A stretch of DNA of 64,000 nucleotides from Bathynomus jamesi. Taxonomy: Eukaryota > Arthropoda > Malacostraca > Isopoda > Cirolanidae. Of this stretch, positions 1-11,662 are shown piece after piece (within the stretch, counting starts at the first letter, position 1; every line of letters starts with the position of its first letter). The position numbers and the translations under genes were made by a program. The DNA is taken from contig JAJOZX010001573.1 in NCBI GenBank assembly GCA_023014485.1, positions 807,501-871,500 of the forward strand. The letters run 5' to 3'. The notes beneath the pieces are model-generated. The model saw nothing but the letters and a program-made list of their open reading frames with translations, ran no database searches and was not told where the DNA came from.

Positions 1-731
1 GCAGACGAAACAGGACTTTATTTTCGTGCAATGCGCGAACATACTTATTTGTTTAAACATGAAAGCTCCAAAGGATTTAAAACCTCAAAAGAACGCGTTA
101 CAATTCTTTGCTGCACTAATATGAACGGTGAGAAACAAAAACTGTTAGTGATTGGAAAAAACTGATGCAAACTGCAAAACTGATGCAAACTCAAGAAAAA
201 ACTGATGCAAATGATATTGCTAAAAGAATTTCCCTCCTTGATGCCCAACATCTTATAACAATGTCATGGAAATAAGTGACTGAGAGAACCATTGAAAACT
301 GTTTCACAAAGGGTGGCTTCTTTAAGAAGGGCACGGAAACATCTCCAAATGAAGAACCCGATGCTTTTGAAGAGGAAATCATGGAGAAACCCCCAGATGG
401 TATGTCAGAAGAAGATTTTAAAAGCTGGTTGGCCATTGATGAGGAAATTCAAGTGGCAGCTACCATGACATCATCAGAAATATGCCAAGCTGTTACTGAA
501 GCAGGCTCTGAATTGGCTGAAGAAAGGGAAGAGAATGAAGACACTAAACAAGAAGATAGTCCAGAAGACCCTCCAACAAACGCTCAGATGCGAGAAGCTC
601 TGCAAATACTTCGTCGCGGCGTGCAACACCGATCTGCTGAATTTCAAAAGCATTATGATTATGAGCGCTTTATTAATGACTTACTGCAAACAAACCGCAG
701 GCAAACAACACTAGATGAATTTCGACAGTAA
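1..731 (+). pseudogene. Tigger/CENP-B-like transposase remnant
   Basis: The first 54 codons encode a DDE_1-type stretch beginning ADETGLYFRAM, which is the first catalytic block of Tigger/Jerky transposases, then hit a stop near 164. A short tandem repeat of the 11-mer actgatgcaaa follows (about 161-215) and much of the catalytic domain is missing. The frame reopens at 276-731 with an acidic C-terminal tail (runs of E and D, ending in TTLDEF), as in Tigger-derived proteins. The DDE domain is therefore internally deleted and the gene is dead. Confidence 0.75.
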
Positions 732-883
732 ATATTAAAGGTATGAATTTTTTAAATTGTTTTATTACTGCCTTTAACTATTTTAACTTTTCTGTTTTAA
801 CATACACCGCTTTATGTTATCAGTCGGTTATTATTATCGATATAGCTGCGTCCCAAAGTGATTCTAATAAGCGGATTCTACTG
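1..883 (+). mobile_element. pogo/Tigger-type DNA transposon, 3' part
   Basis: The window opens inside a pogo/Tigger transposon. The right end appears to be at 883, where the sequence ends CTACTG followed by TA, matching the TA target and CAGTA-type inverted repeat of the pogo group (inference; the left end lies outside the window). Between the coding remnant and the end is about 150 bases of non-coding sequence. No intact transposase could come from this copy. Confidence 0.7.
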
Positions 884-1878
884 TATATGTATGTATATTT
901 TATTTATTTATTTATTTATTTATTTGCTATGATTCTGGACTTTTGAAACACTATTTATTTTCATCATAATTTGTTATAATACAAATTAACTTTTTAAACG
1001 AAAGACGCCATTTTCTTCCTACTTTCTAATACGACCTACAACAAATATAAAACAATTTTATACGTGAATTCCAATTCATTTTCATCAAATTCGAGAAATA
1101 TCGTATCACTAATGACGAAAATTCCTTGAGGACACGCGAAGAAATTGATACTGAAAAGAAAAGAATTATGAATTAGAATTTGGCCACTCTTTTTCTCCAT
1201 TTATTCATTACTTATCAGTTTTTTCTCCGGTTTTAACTCTGTTATAAAAAAATAATTCACAAAATATTTTAACTAAGTTTTATTTCCGTGTTTTTATTAT
1301 TGGTTTAAAGCTTTTTCAAATTTAGTCTCTCATATATATGATGTCTGAACCAAATAAAATTTGTTCTTTTCAAGGGAAACTGTTTCAAAATTATTCCTTC
1401 TTTTTGCAGGTAAATAAGCCAGCGCCCGTAGATCATTGGACAACACCGCTTCCCTCTATAAGCGAAATGAAGACACTACGATCAGGGGTCGAGTCCCGAT
1501 GATGCTGGTAATAATAACGCATGAATTAGAGAAATGGGCCACATTAATTGGTCTAAGCGCTGTGCGGACATATTTGGTTTTCCTGAGTGCTTATTATTAT
1601 TATAGCTAAATAAACATCTGATTTTACAAACTGATTTTAAAACAGTTCAACGTTAGAGAACAAATCTTATTTGGCTCCAAACATCAAACTATGAAGCTGA
1701 CACATCTCAGTAAACTAACATTTTAGACACCTTATATATACAAGCTTGACCTTCGTGAAATGAGGAATCATCGCAAGGAACCTTTAAAGAAAGATTGAAA
1801 GGTATACCTCTGACGAAGTGTATTGCTGAATTCGGGAATGGCCTTGGAATAATTTTTTCTTTTTTCTTGTGGGTTTGC

Positions 1879-1880
<2 letters not shown>

Positions 1881-1959
<79 letters not shown>
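1881..1959. repeat. (TA)n microsatellite
   Basis: About 40 uninterrupted TA dinucleotides. It generates a spurious Tyr/Ile repeat reading frame on the minus strand. Confidence 0.95.
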
Positions 1960-1963
<4 letters not shown>

Positions 1964-2164
1964 AATAACCGTGTGAATGCTGTGATATGAAGTTCCCATT
2001 TCATAATTAATTATCTCAAATATGCTAATTCATTAAGCACTTTTAATTTCACAATTTATCCTAAAAAAATTTATCAAGCATCATTTATATTCTACAAGTG
2101 ATCATTTTATTTCAAATTATGTAAAATAATGAAACTACTTTTGTAAATTTTTATCTTTTGTTTA

Positions 2165-2209
2165 TTATTATTATTTTTATTATTATTATTATTATTATTA
2201 TTTTTATTA

Positions 2210-2251
<42 letters not shown>
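2165..2251. repeat. (TTA)n microsatellite
   Basis: Nearly pure TTA/ATT trinucleotide tract; the poly-isoleucine frame across it is an artefact. Confidence 0.95.
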
Positions 2252-2252
<1 letters not shown>

Positions 2253-2431
2253 TGTTGTTTGCCATCTACACTTCACACTAATAAATAAAGTGAATCCCAC
2301 TAATTGTGCCTTAAAAGCTTCCATGCTTCCAACGACATATTCAGAATAGAATACTGTGAATACATTAATGCCATTCTAGCGGTAAAAAAGGAGTAAACAT
2401 ACTTTGTAAAATATAAAGTACTTAAACGGTA

Positions 2432-2618
2432 CTGTAAACCGGGGTGATTTCGGACTATGAAATATCTCCTAAATGAAATAAGTAAACAAAGCTCTCTTTG
2501 CACAAGAACATTCCCCTCCTATTTTTCATTCTTATTATTTCATTTGGGAGCTATTTTACAGTCAAACTTTTTACTCAGATTTTGTCCGCGCACACTCCGA
2601 AGTCATCCCGGTTTACGA
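2432..2618. mobile_element. 187-bp MITE with TA flanks
   Basis: Both ends carry an inverted repeat: GTAAACCGGGGTGATTTCGG on the left and its near-complement CCGAAGTCATCCCGGTTTAC on the right. The element is bounded by TA dinucleotides at 2430-2431 and 2619-2620, suggesting a non-autonomous Tc1/mariner or pogo derivative. It has no coding capacity. Confidence 0.7.
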
Positions 2619-2839
2619 TACATATATAGTAGATCTATAGTAGATATAGAGTAGCTGAAACGTATTCTGCTTGACAAGCGAAAAATACAAATGTACGCTT
2701 TCAAGGAATAAAGAAAACTCAGTGTACTCTCAATGTATCTTCGGTCAACCAAGTGTACTCTTCACATACTTTATCCCTAGCGTACTTTTAGTCCTTTTTT
2801 CCGTTCAGATCTGAGATACATGCAGCGGACAGATTTTAA

Positions 2840-2842
<3 letters not shown>

Positions 2843-2904
<62 letters not shown>
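2843..2904. repeat. (TA)n microsatellite
   Basis: Uninterrupted TA repeat of about 30 units. Confidence 0.95.
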
Positions 2905-2906
<2 letters not shown>

Positions 2907-3202
2907 AGAAAATTGTACAAGAAAATAATGAAAAATATTGTTTAAAACTTTATGTGAGCTGTATTCTTTTTCTAAATAAAGGTTTTATTTGTTTATTTGA
3001 ATGCAATAAAATCAATTAAAATCCCTTAAGACAAAGATAAAGGTTAAAATCCACAAGATTAGAAAGTCGCAAAACTTTCGTTCAGGCGGATAGAAAACAG
3101 TTTTCTTTTTTACTTTTAAAGCCCCCCCCCCCACACCGAGTGAAAGGACTTGCAGTTTTTAAACTTTTAGTTGTTAAAGTTTATTTCTTTTGGGTATTTT
3201 AA

Positions 3203-3218
3203 TATATATATATATATA

Positions 3219-3287
<69 letters not shown>

Positions 3288-3325
3288 GGTGTGTGTGTGT
3301 GTGTATGTATATATATATATATATA
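3203..3325. repeat. Compound (TA)n/(CA)n/(GT)n microsatellite
   Basis: Long TA tract, then CACACAC, a short GGGG interruption and GTGTGTG before TA resumes; the CA and GT blocks are self-complementary and could form a small hairpin. It abuts the MITE end at 3326. Confidence 0.9.
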
Positions 3326-3623
3326 GTAAAACCTTTCAATAACGACACTTCACTATAACGAAGCATCTCTTTACCGAACACCTTTGGTATTTAAACCTCT
3401 CGAAAACACGTTTCGTTTAAGGAGGTGCTTTGCTAACTCAGCTGAGCTGCACGTATTGGTACCGCCATTTCCCCGATAAAGAAAGTAGGCGGCATGGTGA
3501 TTGGCTAATGCTTAAAAGCTGATACGTAATTGGCTAGAATGTTTTTCCCTCACGAAGAAATATTTTTAAATACTTAAAATACTTTTAATTAATGCATTTA
3601 ATATACTGTATAATATACATTAC

Positions 3624-5678
3624 TAGGGCCCGGATGTTTAGGCATTATAAAATTGAAAAATAGGCAAAATAAAAGTATAAAATAGGCAAAAATAGGCATT
3701 TATTTTATACCGATCAAAAACACACAAAACAAAATAAGTTATATAATGTATGAATGTATCATTAGTTTCATTACCTTGAGACTACGTCGCACATTATTAG
3801 TCTGAATTACACATAATTACAAGTAATTTTTTTATGTTTTCAACTTTTAGGCCTCTTCTTCTGTCTGAAAGAACATGCTTCTACAGCGAGAATGACCTCT
3901 CTACTTCCACTGATGTAACAGGAGCAAATTTGAAGCATGATACATTCATGGGATTCATATCCCTACATCGGCATCAGTGTGTCCTTCAAGAACGTGTGCA
4001 ATGTTCTTTAGTCGTTCCAGATCTGCATTTGCTCGTATCACTCGGTCACATTTTTCGCGAACAGATTCACCTTTCTCGCCGGGCGCTTGACTGATGCCTG
4101 CAATGACTAACTCAAAAATTTTAAAAGCGTCGATTAACGGCTGGTTCCTAGTTTCAAGAGCAGTAATGTTCTCAGGTATTTTTGCAAAGTGGGAAGTGAT
4201 GTATGAAAGTTCATTGCGAAGAGATCTATCTTCAATGAGGTCCATCACGATGCGGATTGATGAAGCATCTTCGATGTCAAGTGCTGATACAACTTCTCGA
4301 AACTTGTCAAAATTTGACGTGTAATACAACGCAGCCGAGATCCAGGTTCCCCACCTCGTCAAAACGGGCTGTGGCGGCAATGCGAGTTCAGGCGCTATTT
4401 CATGCAACATATGACATCTTGATGGTGCCTTAAGAAATATCTTCTTTCCATTAGAAATTAATTTGTCGACATTGGGGAACAAGCCTCGTATCTGCTCAGC
4501 AACACGGTGAAGTGCGTGAGCCAAACAAGTAACATGTAGCATTTGTGGAAAAAGAATTTTCAATGCTGTTGCTGCCTTCTTCATGTACGGCGCTGCGTCT
4601 GTCATGAAGAGAAGAACTTTTTCATGCTGGATGCCCTCTGGCCAAAGCAAAGCTAGGGATGTTGTGAAAAGTTGAGCTATTGTTGAGCTGTTGGTCTTTG
4701 GCAGCTCTTCTGATGTCAGCAGATAAACTTTCGGCGTCTGATCAGCTTCCAAAGTACCTATAATCACGTTAGCAATATATCTACCCATGGAATCGGTGGT
4801 CTCGTCTATTGAAATCCATATCTTGTTATCTGCAACGCCTTCACGTATTTTCTGCATTGCAAAGGCGTAGTTTGTATCCACATAATTTTTTCGAAGAGTG
4901 GACTCACTTGGAATAACTTGTTTTGTGTATTTTTCTAAAAAGGTCTTTAATGATTTGTTTTCCAACTTCCACAGTGGAATTCCAGCATCAATAAATGATT
5001 TGCATAGCTCCAAGGAAAAGGTAGATTGACGACTTGACGTTGAAGCAAATGTTGTCATCAAACACGTTTGTAGGCTGTTTGGTTTCATCTTTTCAGCAGA
5101 AGCTTTGTGCTTAACGGTCTGCACATGCTGGGAAACAAAGTACCTTTTCTCACTATTAACTGCTTTGTCACACACTTTACAAAATAACACTGTGCCATCT
5201 GTGGAAAAGATATCTTTTCCAAAGTCACGAACATGTTGGTTCAGTTTACTACTTGAAGATGAAACTAACTTTGGCATATTAACGTCTTCTAAATATCATT
5301 CAAGTTTAGTCAAATACCACTGATGATCGCACACCCTCACACGCACGAAGCAGAACAACGAATATGAGGAAATGGCCGTGCGAGGCTAGTTTTCAGATAC
5401 TGCGCTCAGCTGATAACGTCAATCATACATGACGTCATTTCCGCAATATGAAATTCCACGATATCTTCATTCACGTTATCTGCGCATTCCTGGTTAGTCT
5501 AGTCGTAACTAATACATGATAATTTTCCTATAAATGCCTATTTATGTCTTTTTTCTTTATAATCTAATTAAAAAGGCAAAAATATGCATTTTCAACGAAA
5601 TAGGCATTATCATACTCATACTCCCAAAAAGGCAAAAAAAGGCATTTATGGCATTTTGCCTGAACATCCCGGGCTCTA
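3624..5678 (-). mobile_element. hAT transposon with 8-bp target duplication
   Basis: The element starts TAGGGCCCGGATG and ends with the complement of TAGAGCCCGGGATG. It is flanked on both sides by the identical octamer TACATTAC (3616-3623 and 5679-5686), the hallmark of hAT integration. Subterminal regions are full of short TAGGCA / TGCCTA motifs on both sides, as expected for hAT transposase binding sites. About 2.05 kb long, with one transposase gene on the minus strand. Confidence 0.92.
3834..5277 (-). pseudogene. hAT transposase, C-terminus frameshifted
   Basis: A 440-codon frame (5277 to 3955) encodes an N-terminal single zinc-finger region (C-x2-C near residues 33-36 and a late H-x4-H), a catalytic region with SIDETTD and FMTDAAPY, and the CLAHALHR block typical of hAT proteins related to CGGBP1-like sequences. 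The frame stops at 3955, but the conserved dimerisation motif EVERSFS and its downstream RRRGLK continue in another minus-strand frame at about 3830-3950, itself cut by a stop. The copy is thus recently inactivated by about one frameshift and one nonsense change. A functional shortened product cannot be excluded, but loss of the dimerisation region argues against it. Confidence 0.85.
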
Positions 5679-5838
5679 TACATTACTATATAAAGTATGT
5701 ATAAATAAGTAATGAGGGTCGAAATAGGTCATTAAAATATATACTACAATATCAGCAAAGAAAAACCTCTTTATAACGAACAACCTCTCAACAACGACAG
5801 CCATTTGACTTATATATTTCGTTATAGAGAGGTTTAAG

Positions 5839-5840
<2 letters not shown>

Positions 5841-5881
<41 letters not shown>
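5841..5881. repeat. (TA)n microsatellite
   Basis: TA repeat just right of the pogo-like MITE; another (TA)n block lies at about 5936-5970. No gene is visible from here to 6240. Confidence 0.9.
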
Positions 5882-5885
<4 letters not shown>

Positions 5886-6241
5886 GAATGCTGAATATTT
5901 ATTATACCTGAATAAAGCATTCATTTTTAAAATGTGTATATATATATATAATATTATATATATATATATAACTGTCAGTAAACAAAATAATGAAGGTAAA
6001 ACTATAGATATAATCTCACAAATCATATTTCTGGTTCACTGTTGAATGATAAAACCTCGAAGATTTATAGTTCAGTATTTAAGCCTTTTTCTGTCTTATT
6101 CCCTCGTATAATACGATTCAAGGTCGCAATCGTTGTCGTTGCCGCGCCCAAGGGATAACTGCCAAATGATGTTCATTTGTTTATGCCCATCTAAAAAACT
6201 GCAGTATTAAAGAGTATAAGCTTCTGCGGTTGCTTCGTATA

Positions 6242-6321
6242 CAGGGTGTTCAAAAAGAAACGCAACCCATTGGAGAATGCATATATTCTGCTTTGGGTTA
6301 CGTTGCTTTTTGAACACCCTG
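6242..6321. mobile_element. 80-bp hairpin MITE
   Basis: The ends CAGGGTGTTCAAAAAG and CTTTTTGAACACCCTG are exact complements, extended by CAACCCA/TGGGTTA. TA flanks both sides (6240-6241 and 6322-6323). The whole element is a near-perfect hairpin with a loop of about 25 bases. It is a minimal Tc1/mariner-type MITE; the ends resemble many arthropod mariner-group termini. Confidence 0.88.
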
Positions 6322-7214
6322 TATTAAAATTTTATAATTTATGTATGTAAAACAGTATAAGCGTCAGATAAAAAAATGAGTGTCAGTGAAATATTAACAA
6401 AGAAAATGGTTGAAAAAATAAAAAAGATGAGTAATATCTTAAATTTGTGAGTTTTTATAATATTTATTAGTAGTTAAGGAAGTGAGCCAAGGACTGTCCT
6501 CAGACAGTGTAAGAAATATGGAAGAGGTACAGTGACGAGTTCACTGTCACTAAAATATTCGGTTCGATCTTGGCCCCCATAGAATAAAGCCTTATTTTTT
6601 CTTGTTGGTGGTGTTACCAACTGTCTGAATGACCCTTCGCGGTTGAAGGATGTCAAATGGATCACCGAACCACCCAGTATTTAAGGATCTAAATTATCGA
6701 TTCCCAAAGTGGGAATTATTAATGGAGTGTGCGCGATTACAGGTTTTTTATTTACAATCATATATGATAATTCTGTCAAGTTCAGTAATAGCTTATTTGC
6801 GCACACCCATTTACAGACATGATCTAATGGCCTGTTCATTTCATTTATTGGGGAGTTGATATCGTGGTGTGTAGAAATGAGTGCTGTATCGTCAGCATAC
6901 TGAATACAGTCTAATGTTGTTGATCGATAAAAAATCATTTATATGCATTGAAAGAAGTAAGGGTCTAAAGATGGATCCTTGTGCAACTCCATTTTCCATT
7001 ACAGCATATTCTGATGAAATCTCTTTTACCTTAACATAATAGTGGGGATTAGAGAGATATGACTTAAACCAATTTAGCGTACTCGTATTTCCCCTTATCC
7101 ATAGGTGTTTAATTTACTTAGTAAGATATCATACGAGAGCGTATCGAAGGCTCTCGCAGTGTAAATAATCCTATTTTACAGGTCGAGGAAAACTAAGATT
7201 ATGTTTTTCATACC

Positions 7215-7366
7215 TTTGGTAACCTTTGGTTTGCTTCCGCCAGAATTGTTCATCCTGACGAAGGTCAAACTTGTCACTCCACCTTAGACCTACAGTTTAA
7301 CGTGGAATCCGAACCACGCCCCACCAGCAGCCCAGCGTCTTAACCACTAGGCTGCCAAGGGTACCC
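7215..7366 (-). mobile_element. tRNA-derived SINE, family A
   Basis: On the minus strand the head carries an A-box-like TAGTGGTTAAG (plus 7339-7349) and a B-box-like GGTTCGGATTCC (about 7304-7315), followed by a tRNA-unrelated body. The body recurs without the head at about 10665-10745, showing it is dispersed. It sits between RT motifs of the LINE, so it inserted later. Confidence 0.7.
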
Positions 7367-7512
7367 ATTTACCTACCAACCACTTTCTTTATTGTGTGGA
7401 AGGATGAACAGCTGGGTTTTGCTGCGCGCCGCCTGCCGTCACCGGGTCTCGATCCCTGGGCCGATGGATTCGTAGTCAGCGAAGCTAACCACTACACCAC
7501 CGAGGCGCCTCA
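7367..7512 (-). mobile_element. tRNA-derived SINE, family B
   Basis: On the minus strand it begins GGCGCCTCGGTGGTGTAGTG, containing an A box (GGTGTAGTGGTTAGC region, plus 7484-7495) and a B box (GGATCGAGACCC, plus 7444-7455) at tRNA-like spacing. Directly adjacent to the family A SINE. The tRNA fold is not complete, so this is not a working tRNA gene. Confidence 0.75.
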
Positions 7513-8230
7513 TAGTTTAGGATTTTATAGATATTTCTTAATAGCATGTCGATAGCGTCTTCTGTGGTGTAATATTCTCTAAATCCAAACTGTGTGTTCT
7601 CTAGGATGTCGTACTTTGCCTAGAATTTGATTAGTCTACTGTATACAATTTTTTTAAATATTTTACTTAAAGTTGGTAATATGAAGATTGGCCGGTAATT
7701 GGATGGTGAAACAGGGCTGCGTGATTTTAATACTTGACAAACCCTGGTTATCTTCAGACAATCAGGGCATACACCTTATACTGTTGACTAATTCATAAGT
7801 CTTGTGAGTAGAATTGCTATATCATCTGATATTATTATTAGTTTATATATTTTTACTGGAGTTGAACTGATAGTTTCATTTTTATTTTTTAAGTTTTCCA
7901 ATGTGGTTGAAGTTTCGTTTGGCAGAATTCGTTCAGAGAAGAATGTATTTGGTGTGGGTTGTGACATATATTATTGGTAGCGACTGTCTTAGTTTGGAAT
8001 GACTGCTGACGAGATGCTTCGTATTTTTTAAAATAAATTGTTTAATAAATTAGCCATATCTTGGGATCACTGTAGAAAATTTCGTCCTGTTATAGCTAAG
8101 ATACGGAATATGTATTTTCTTTGTTGGCGTTAACTGGAACTTTTAAAGTATCCCACAGTCCTTTAGGATTAAAGCTTTGTTCGATGATTTTAGGACAGTA
8201 ATGGGCCAGTTTTGCGGTGTTTCCGAGTAT

Positions 8231-8545
8231 GAGTGAATTTAGTCTTATAAAATAAACGTTTAAATAAACATAGAATTACATATAATGTTCTTAATATTTT
8301 TATGTAGTTTTGTATAATTAAATGGAAGGTCTCTAATGAAAACTATAAAACGAATTAGCTCCGACTGACAAACTTGAAGAAAGGAAAAGGCATTTGAGCT
8401 GAGCTATAAATGTTTTCTCCTTGTTTCATCTCCTCTCCAATTTTCTTCTTGGGGCGAGTGTTGCCTTGTAAGAGGTTGGGAATTTTTCTTTTCCATTCAA
8501 TGAGACTGCTGACTGCGTTTCGTTGTCAGTATTTATTGTCACATT
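8231..8545. other. No gene seen
   Basis: Unstructured sequence between the LINE remnant and the TGCAAC-rich repeat; nothing recognisable. Confidence 0.5.
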
Positions 8546-8574
8546 TTAGGATACCCTCTGGGCGTTGGGTCTGC

Positions 8575-8935
8575 TAAGTAGTATGGGCGCAAAATTGACG
8601 AGTGCAAGAATGTTGTAATGCAATTGCAAATGTTGATCAATGTTACAAGATGTTGCAAAGAGGTGTGCAACAAAGGGATGTTGCAGGGGATTATGCAACA
8701 AATCAATGCTGCAATGAAGGGGAAGGGTTATGCAACAAATCAATGCTGCAAAGGGGGAGGGATCTTCGGGGGGAGAAGGGAGGATGACCTCCCCCAAAGG
8801 GGTAGCCTTAACCTAAGAGAGGAAGAGAAGGAGGAGGAGGCCTTTGGGGGAGAAGGTGGGATGTCCTCACCCCCCCAAAAGGAAACCTAACGTAAGCCTT
8901 AACCTAAGAGAGAGAGAGAGAGAGAGTCCGACGCA
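8575..8935 (+). repeat. Dispersed TGCAAC-rich repeat plus purine-rich tail
   Basis: Begins GTAGTATGGGCGCAAAATTG, then alternates TGTTGCAA and ATGCAACAAATCAATGCTGC words, then a purine-rich block with GGGGGAG and CCTTAACCTAAGAGAG, ending in (GA)n. Related copies occur at about 11685-11775 (+), 30480-30650 (-), 41780-41910 (-) and 61695-61765 (+), so it is a dispersed family. Frames across it are repetitive and not credible genes. Confidence 0.7.
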
Positions 8936-8939
8936 TTAT

Positions 8940-9240
8940 GAATATCCAGGGGCCAAGCAGCGGTTATATAGAGGGTCGTGAGGTGCCAGATACCACTTAT
9001 TTATATATGAAGGGGTTACTAGAGAGCACTATATATTTATTTAGATGAGTTGTCAAATAGTGTTTTTTTAATTGTTCAGGTATACCTTATTAAAGTGAGT
9101 TGCTAGATACCACCATTTATTTGAATTTTATTTACATGAGTTGCCAAATAGTGTTTTTTAATTATTCAGGTATACCTTATTAGGGTGAGTTGCCAGGTTG
9201 CGGCATTTATTTTAACTTATTTAGACGAGTTTCCATTTAT
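8940..9240 (+). repeat. About 2.5 tandem units of ~110 bp
   Basis: A unit containing GAGTTGCCAAATAGTG, a T run, TTCAGGTATACCTTATTA and CCATTTATTT repeats with drift. Related words recur at about 26040-26100 and 41275-41345, in the latter on the opposite strand, so it belongs to a dispersed family rather than a local satellite. Confidence 0.7.
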
Positions 9241-9581
9241 TTATTTATTTATTAGAGGCAAGAGCGACTTTCTCCTTAAAGTTGTTCAGCGAGAGAACTA
9301 ATTATTTAAACGATTCCCAATATTAACAATAAAAGAAATACACTAGACAATTAATCAATGGCGTAGCAAAAGAAATCGTTCAACTTAATATTAATAATAA
9401 AAAAAATACACAAGACTCTTTACATTTTACATTATTCCAATAACATATTCTCTAAGAATAATATTTAATTTGCCTATAATTCATGAAACGCTTTCATTTA
9501 TTCTAACACCTTAGAATGTATACTGTGTCTGTTTACTTTTGACAATCCTTTCTATATATTTAACTGAATCTAATTTCTATT

Positions 9582-9586
<5 letters not shown>

Positions 9587-9622
<36 letters not shown>
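9587..9622. repeat. (CA)n microsatellite
   Basis: About 18 CA units. Confidence 0.95.
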
Positions 9623-9624
<2 letters not shown>

Positions 9625-9657
9625 TATTGACTTTATATCGCAATCACTGTTAAAAAT

Positions 9658-9812
9658 TAGATTACATTCAAACATAAGCCCCCGTGTGTTTATTGTGTGT
9701 ACTGTAGGTCTAAGGTGGGGTGAAAAACATAGATTACATTCAAACATAACCCCTCCCCCTCCCCCGTGTGCCTATTGTGTATACTGTAGGTCTAAGGTGG
9801 AGTGAAAAACAG
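9658..9812 (+). repeat. Two tandem copies of a ~73-bp unit
   Basis: The block starting AGATTACATTCAAACATAA and ending CTAAGGTGGGGTGAAAAACA is repeated immediately with a few changes; the copies start at about 9658 and 9731. Confidence 0.88.
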
Positions 9813-10620
9813 ATTATTTTCCGAAATGAATGAAAAATTCGTTCATTTTAATATTAATTCATTCTTTACAGTATACTAAATTGAGAATAAACACTTTAAA
9901 TATTCTGCAAGAATAATATTCATTTCACCTATAATTCGAAAAGAAGGCATTCGTTAAAACTTTTTATTCGAGGAATGAAAAAAAAACGGTATAAGCTCGA
10001 AACAGGTGAATCGCTGAGCAAAGGCTGACCGCAAACTGGCTACACTGGAATGTGGGTCAAACCACACCCCGTCTAACTGGATTTTCCTACGCTGACTACA
10101 TATATTATAATTGTCATGCTTATTATTATACAGGCTTCTTGCACAATTTTTGAAAAAAAAAGCATCAATTTTTCAGAATTATATTGGAACTCATTTACCG
10201 AGTTGGTTTATAATGGCCGTAAGTAGTCACAGCAAAATTTAAAAAAAATATAAATAAAGGAATGAAAAGAAAAACAAAAATATTTATAATTTCTTTATTA
10301 TAAAATCCTCTTGATAAAATCGCAAAGGGAAAATTTGTGAAAAAAGAGAATCAACAATTCATTTTATTAAACTGTAAAACATAATTGATTCCTTGTGCAG
10401 ATTTTGGTGGTGAGCCTCTAGTTCGCTCCAGCATGCTGGCACCTGAACCTAACCTAACTTATGATTCAGACCATAGATTCTCTGGAAGATAATAGAGAAT
10501 ATATTTAATACACAGATTTTTTATTTCAAAATACCTTTTAGAGAAAGAAGAAAAATATATATACGAGGAATATATGCAATAAATTCAGACCATAGATTCT
10601 CTTTGTAACTGGAACTTAAC
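9813..10620. other. AT-rich stretch without genes
   Basis: No supported gene. A diverged repeat of GAATAATATT-T-ATTT-CCTATAATTC at about 9905-9945 matches 9455-9485, and CTAACCTAACTT occurs near 10445. Nothing else is recognisable. Confidence 0.55.
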
Positions 10621-10639
10621 CGTGGTGCAAATTACAGGA

Positions 10640-11060
10640 GTAATAATAAGCCAAATCGGTTTTCTTTCTCCCCGAATTGTTCATTTTGACAAAGATCAAA
10701 CTTGTCACCCGCCTTAGACCTACAGTTTAACGTTGAATCCGAACTATTTTTCTTTGCGTGTAATTTGTGTGGTATCTTCTCCATAGTCATTGTCGCTGTT
10801 ATTGAAATGAAACGAATGAATGAAAAAATGGAAAGGTTTATTATTATTTTAATTTTCATTACGATGATTCGATTAAGCTTATCGTTCCTACTCTCGAGGT
10901 TGAAGTGGTGAGTTGGCTTCTTTTACTCTCCACTTCACATAGGTACACCCGGCTCATCGGGGATTGTATGTACCAATCGATCTCTCAACCACCGATCAGC
11001 ACCCCAGCCTCTTAACCACTAGGATACTTACGGCGCCCATTTATCTACCAACCCAACCAG
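10640..11060 (-). mobile_element. Two SINE-like fragments
   Basis: The segment 10665-10745 repeats the family A body. The segment about 10920-11050, read on the minus strand, starts GGGCGCCGTAAGTATCCTAG and has the A-box-like TAGTGGTTAAGAGGCTGG with a degraded B box. Both are decayed tRNA-derived SINEs on the minus strand. Confidence 0.55.
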
Positions 11061-11232
11061 GCATTCATTTTCACGAGCTAAACACACTTTAATCACACTT
11101 CTACGCGAGAATTGGCAGGTAAAAAGTCAAGCCGAATACATCAATCAAAGTTGAGGATCGAATAGTGTGACCGCTATCATATATTTTGCAAATATTTGAA
11201 ACCATCGTGGTAGAGACTGCAAGTGGCAATTA

Positions 11233-11307
<75 letters not shown>
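11233..11307. repeat. Compound (CA)n(TA)n microsatellite
   Basis: CA repeat passing into TA repeat. A further (AAT)n tract lies at about 11624-11660. No gene is visible between 11060 and 11870 apart from a short TGCAAC-type fragment at about 11685-11775. Confidence 0.9.
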
Positions 11308-11308
<1 letters not shown>

Positions 11309-11625
11309 CCAAATCCACAAGTCAGGAATCTTGGGAAAACTGGGAATAGTATGACCGCAAATAATAATAATGTACAAAAACATTCTGCTTGTAGAAATCT
11401 AGATTTCTTATTTTCTAATGATCTTTGTGTCATCGGATGTTACTGTGCTGTCTCTGGTAATGATCTATGCCAGGATTATGAAGAGTAGCGGCGCTAATTC
11501 TGTTTCCCGTGGTACTGAGCTGAGCGTCTCTGATGAAGATACTCCTATAACGACTTGCCGCCGCTCAAGTTGTCCATCACCCTATCCAAAATGGGAAAAA
11601 TTGAGGATCAAATAGTATGACCGTA

Positions 11626-11662
<37 letters not shown>

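Larger units (their letters stand above)
884..2431. other. AT-rich stretch without genes
   Basis: No supported gene. It contains a (TTTA)n tract near 900-925, a (TA)n tract at 1881-1959 and a (TTA)n tract at 2165-2251. A single RNA polymerase III B-box-like GGTCGAGTCCC lies at 1487-1497 and may mark a decayed SINE; the required A box is not clear. Confidence 0.6.
3326..5838. mobile_element. pogo-like MITE split by a hAT insertion
   Basis: The left arm at 3326 begins GTAAAACCTTTCAATAACG and the right arm ends at 5838 with the complement of CTTAAACCTCTCTATAACG; TA flanks both (3324-3325 and 5839-5840). Both halves repeat the ATAACGAA-type motif seen in Tigger/pogo MITEs. The hAT at 3624-5678 lies wholly inside, so this MITE is older than the hAT. 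Confidence 0.6.
6681..8230 (-). mobile_element. LINE reverse transcriptase remnant, invaded by SINEs
   Basis: Read on the minus strand, fragments of a non-LTR reverse transcriptase appear in order. Near 7690-7510 is an RT stretch with FILPTLSKIFKK and later TQFGFREYYTTEDAI. After the SINE block, near 7215 comes NIILVFLDL and then RAFDT; near 6960 is QGSIF-PLL; at about 6895 the catalytic box YADDTALIS. The frame is broken by many stops and shifts. The clade is uncertain; the YADD box and motif order only show a jockey/CR1-like RT. Confidence 0.75.

Noticed and set aside
1487..1497. Isolated pol III B box (GGTCGAGTCCC)
   Set aside because: No convincing A box at the proper distance and no second copy of the surrounding sequence in the window.
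8546..8890. Overlapping Cys/Met/Gln-rich frames
   Set aside because: They translate the TGCAAC-type repeat and change frame with every copy of it.
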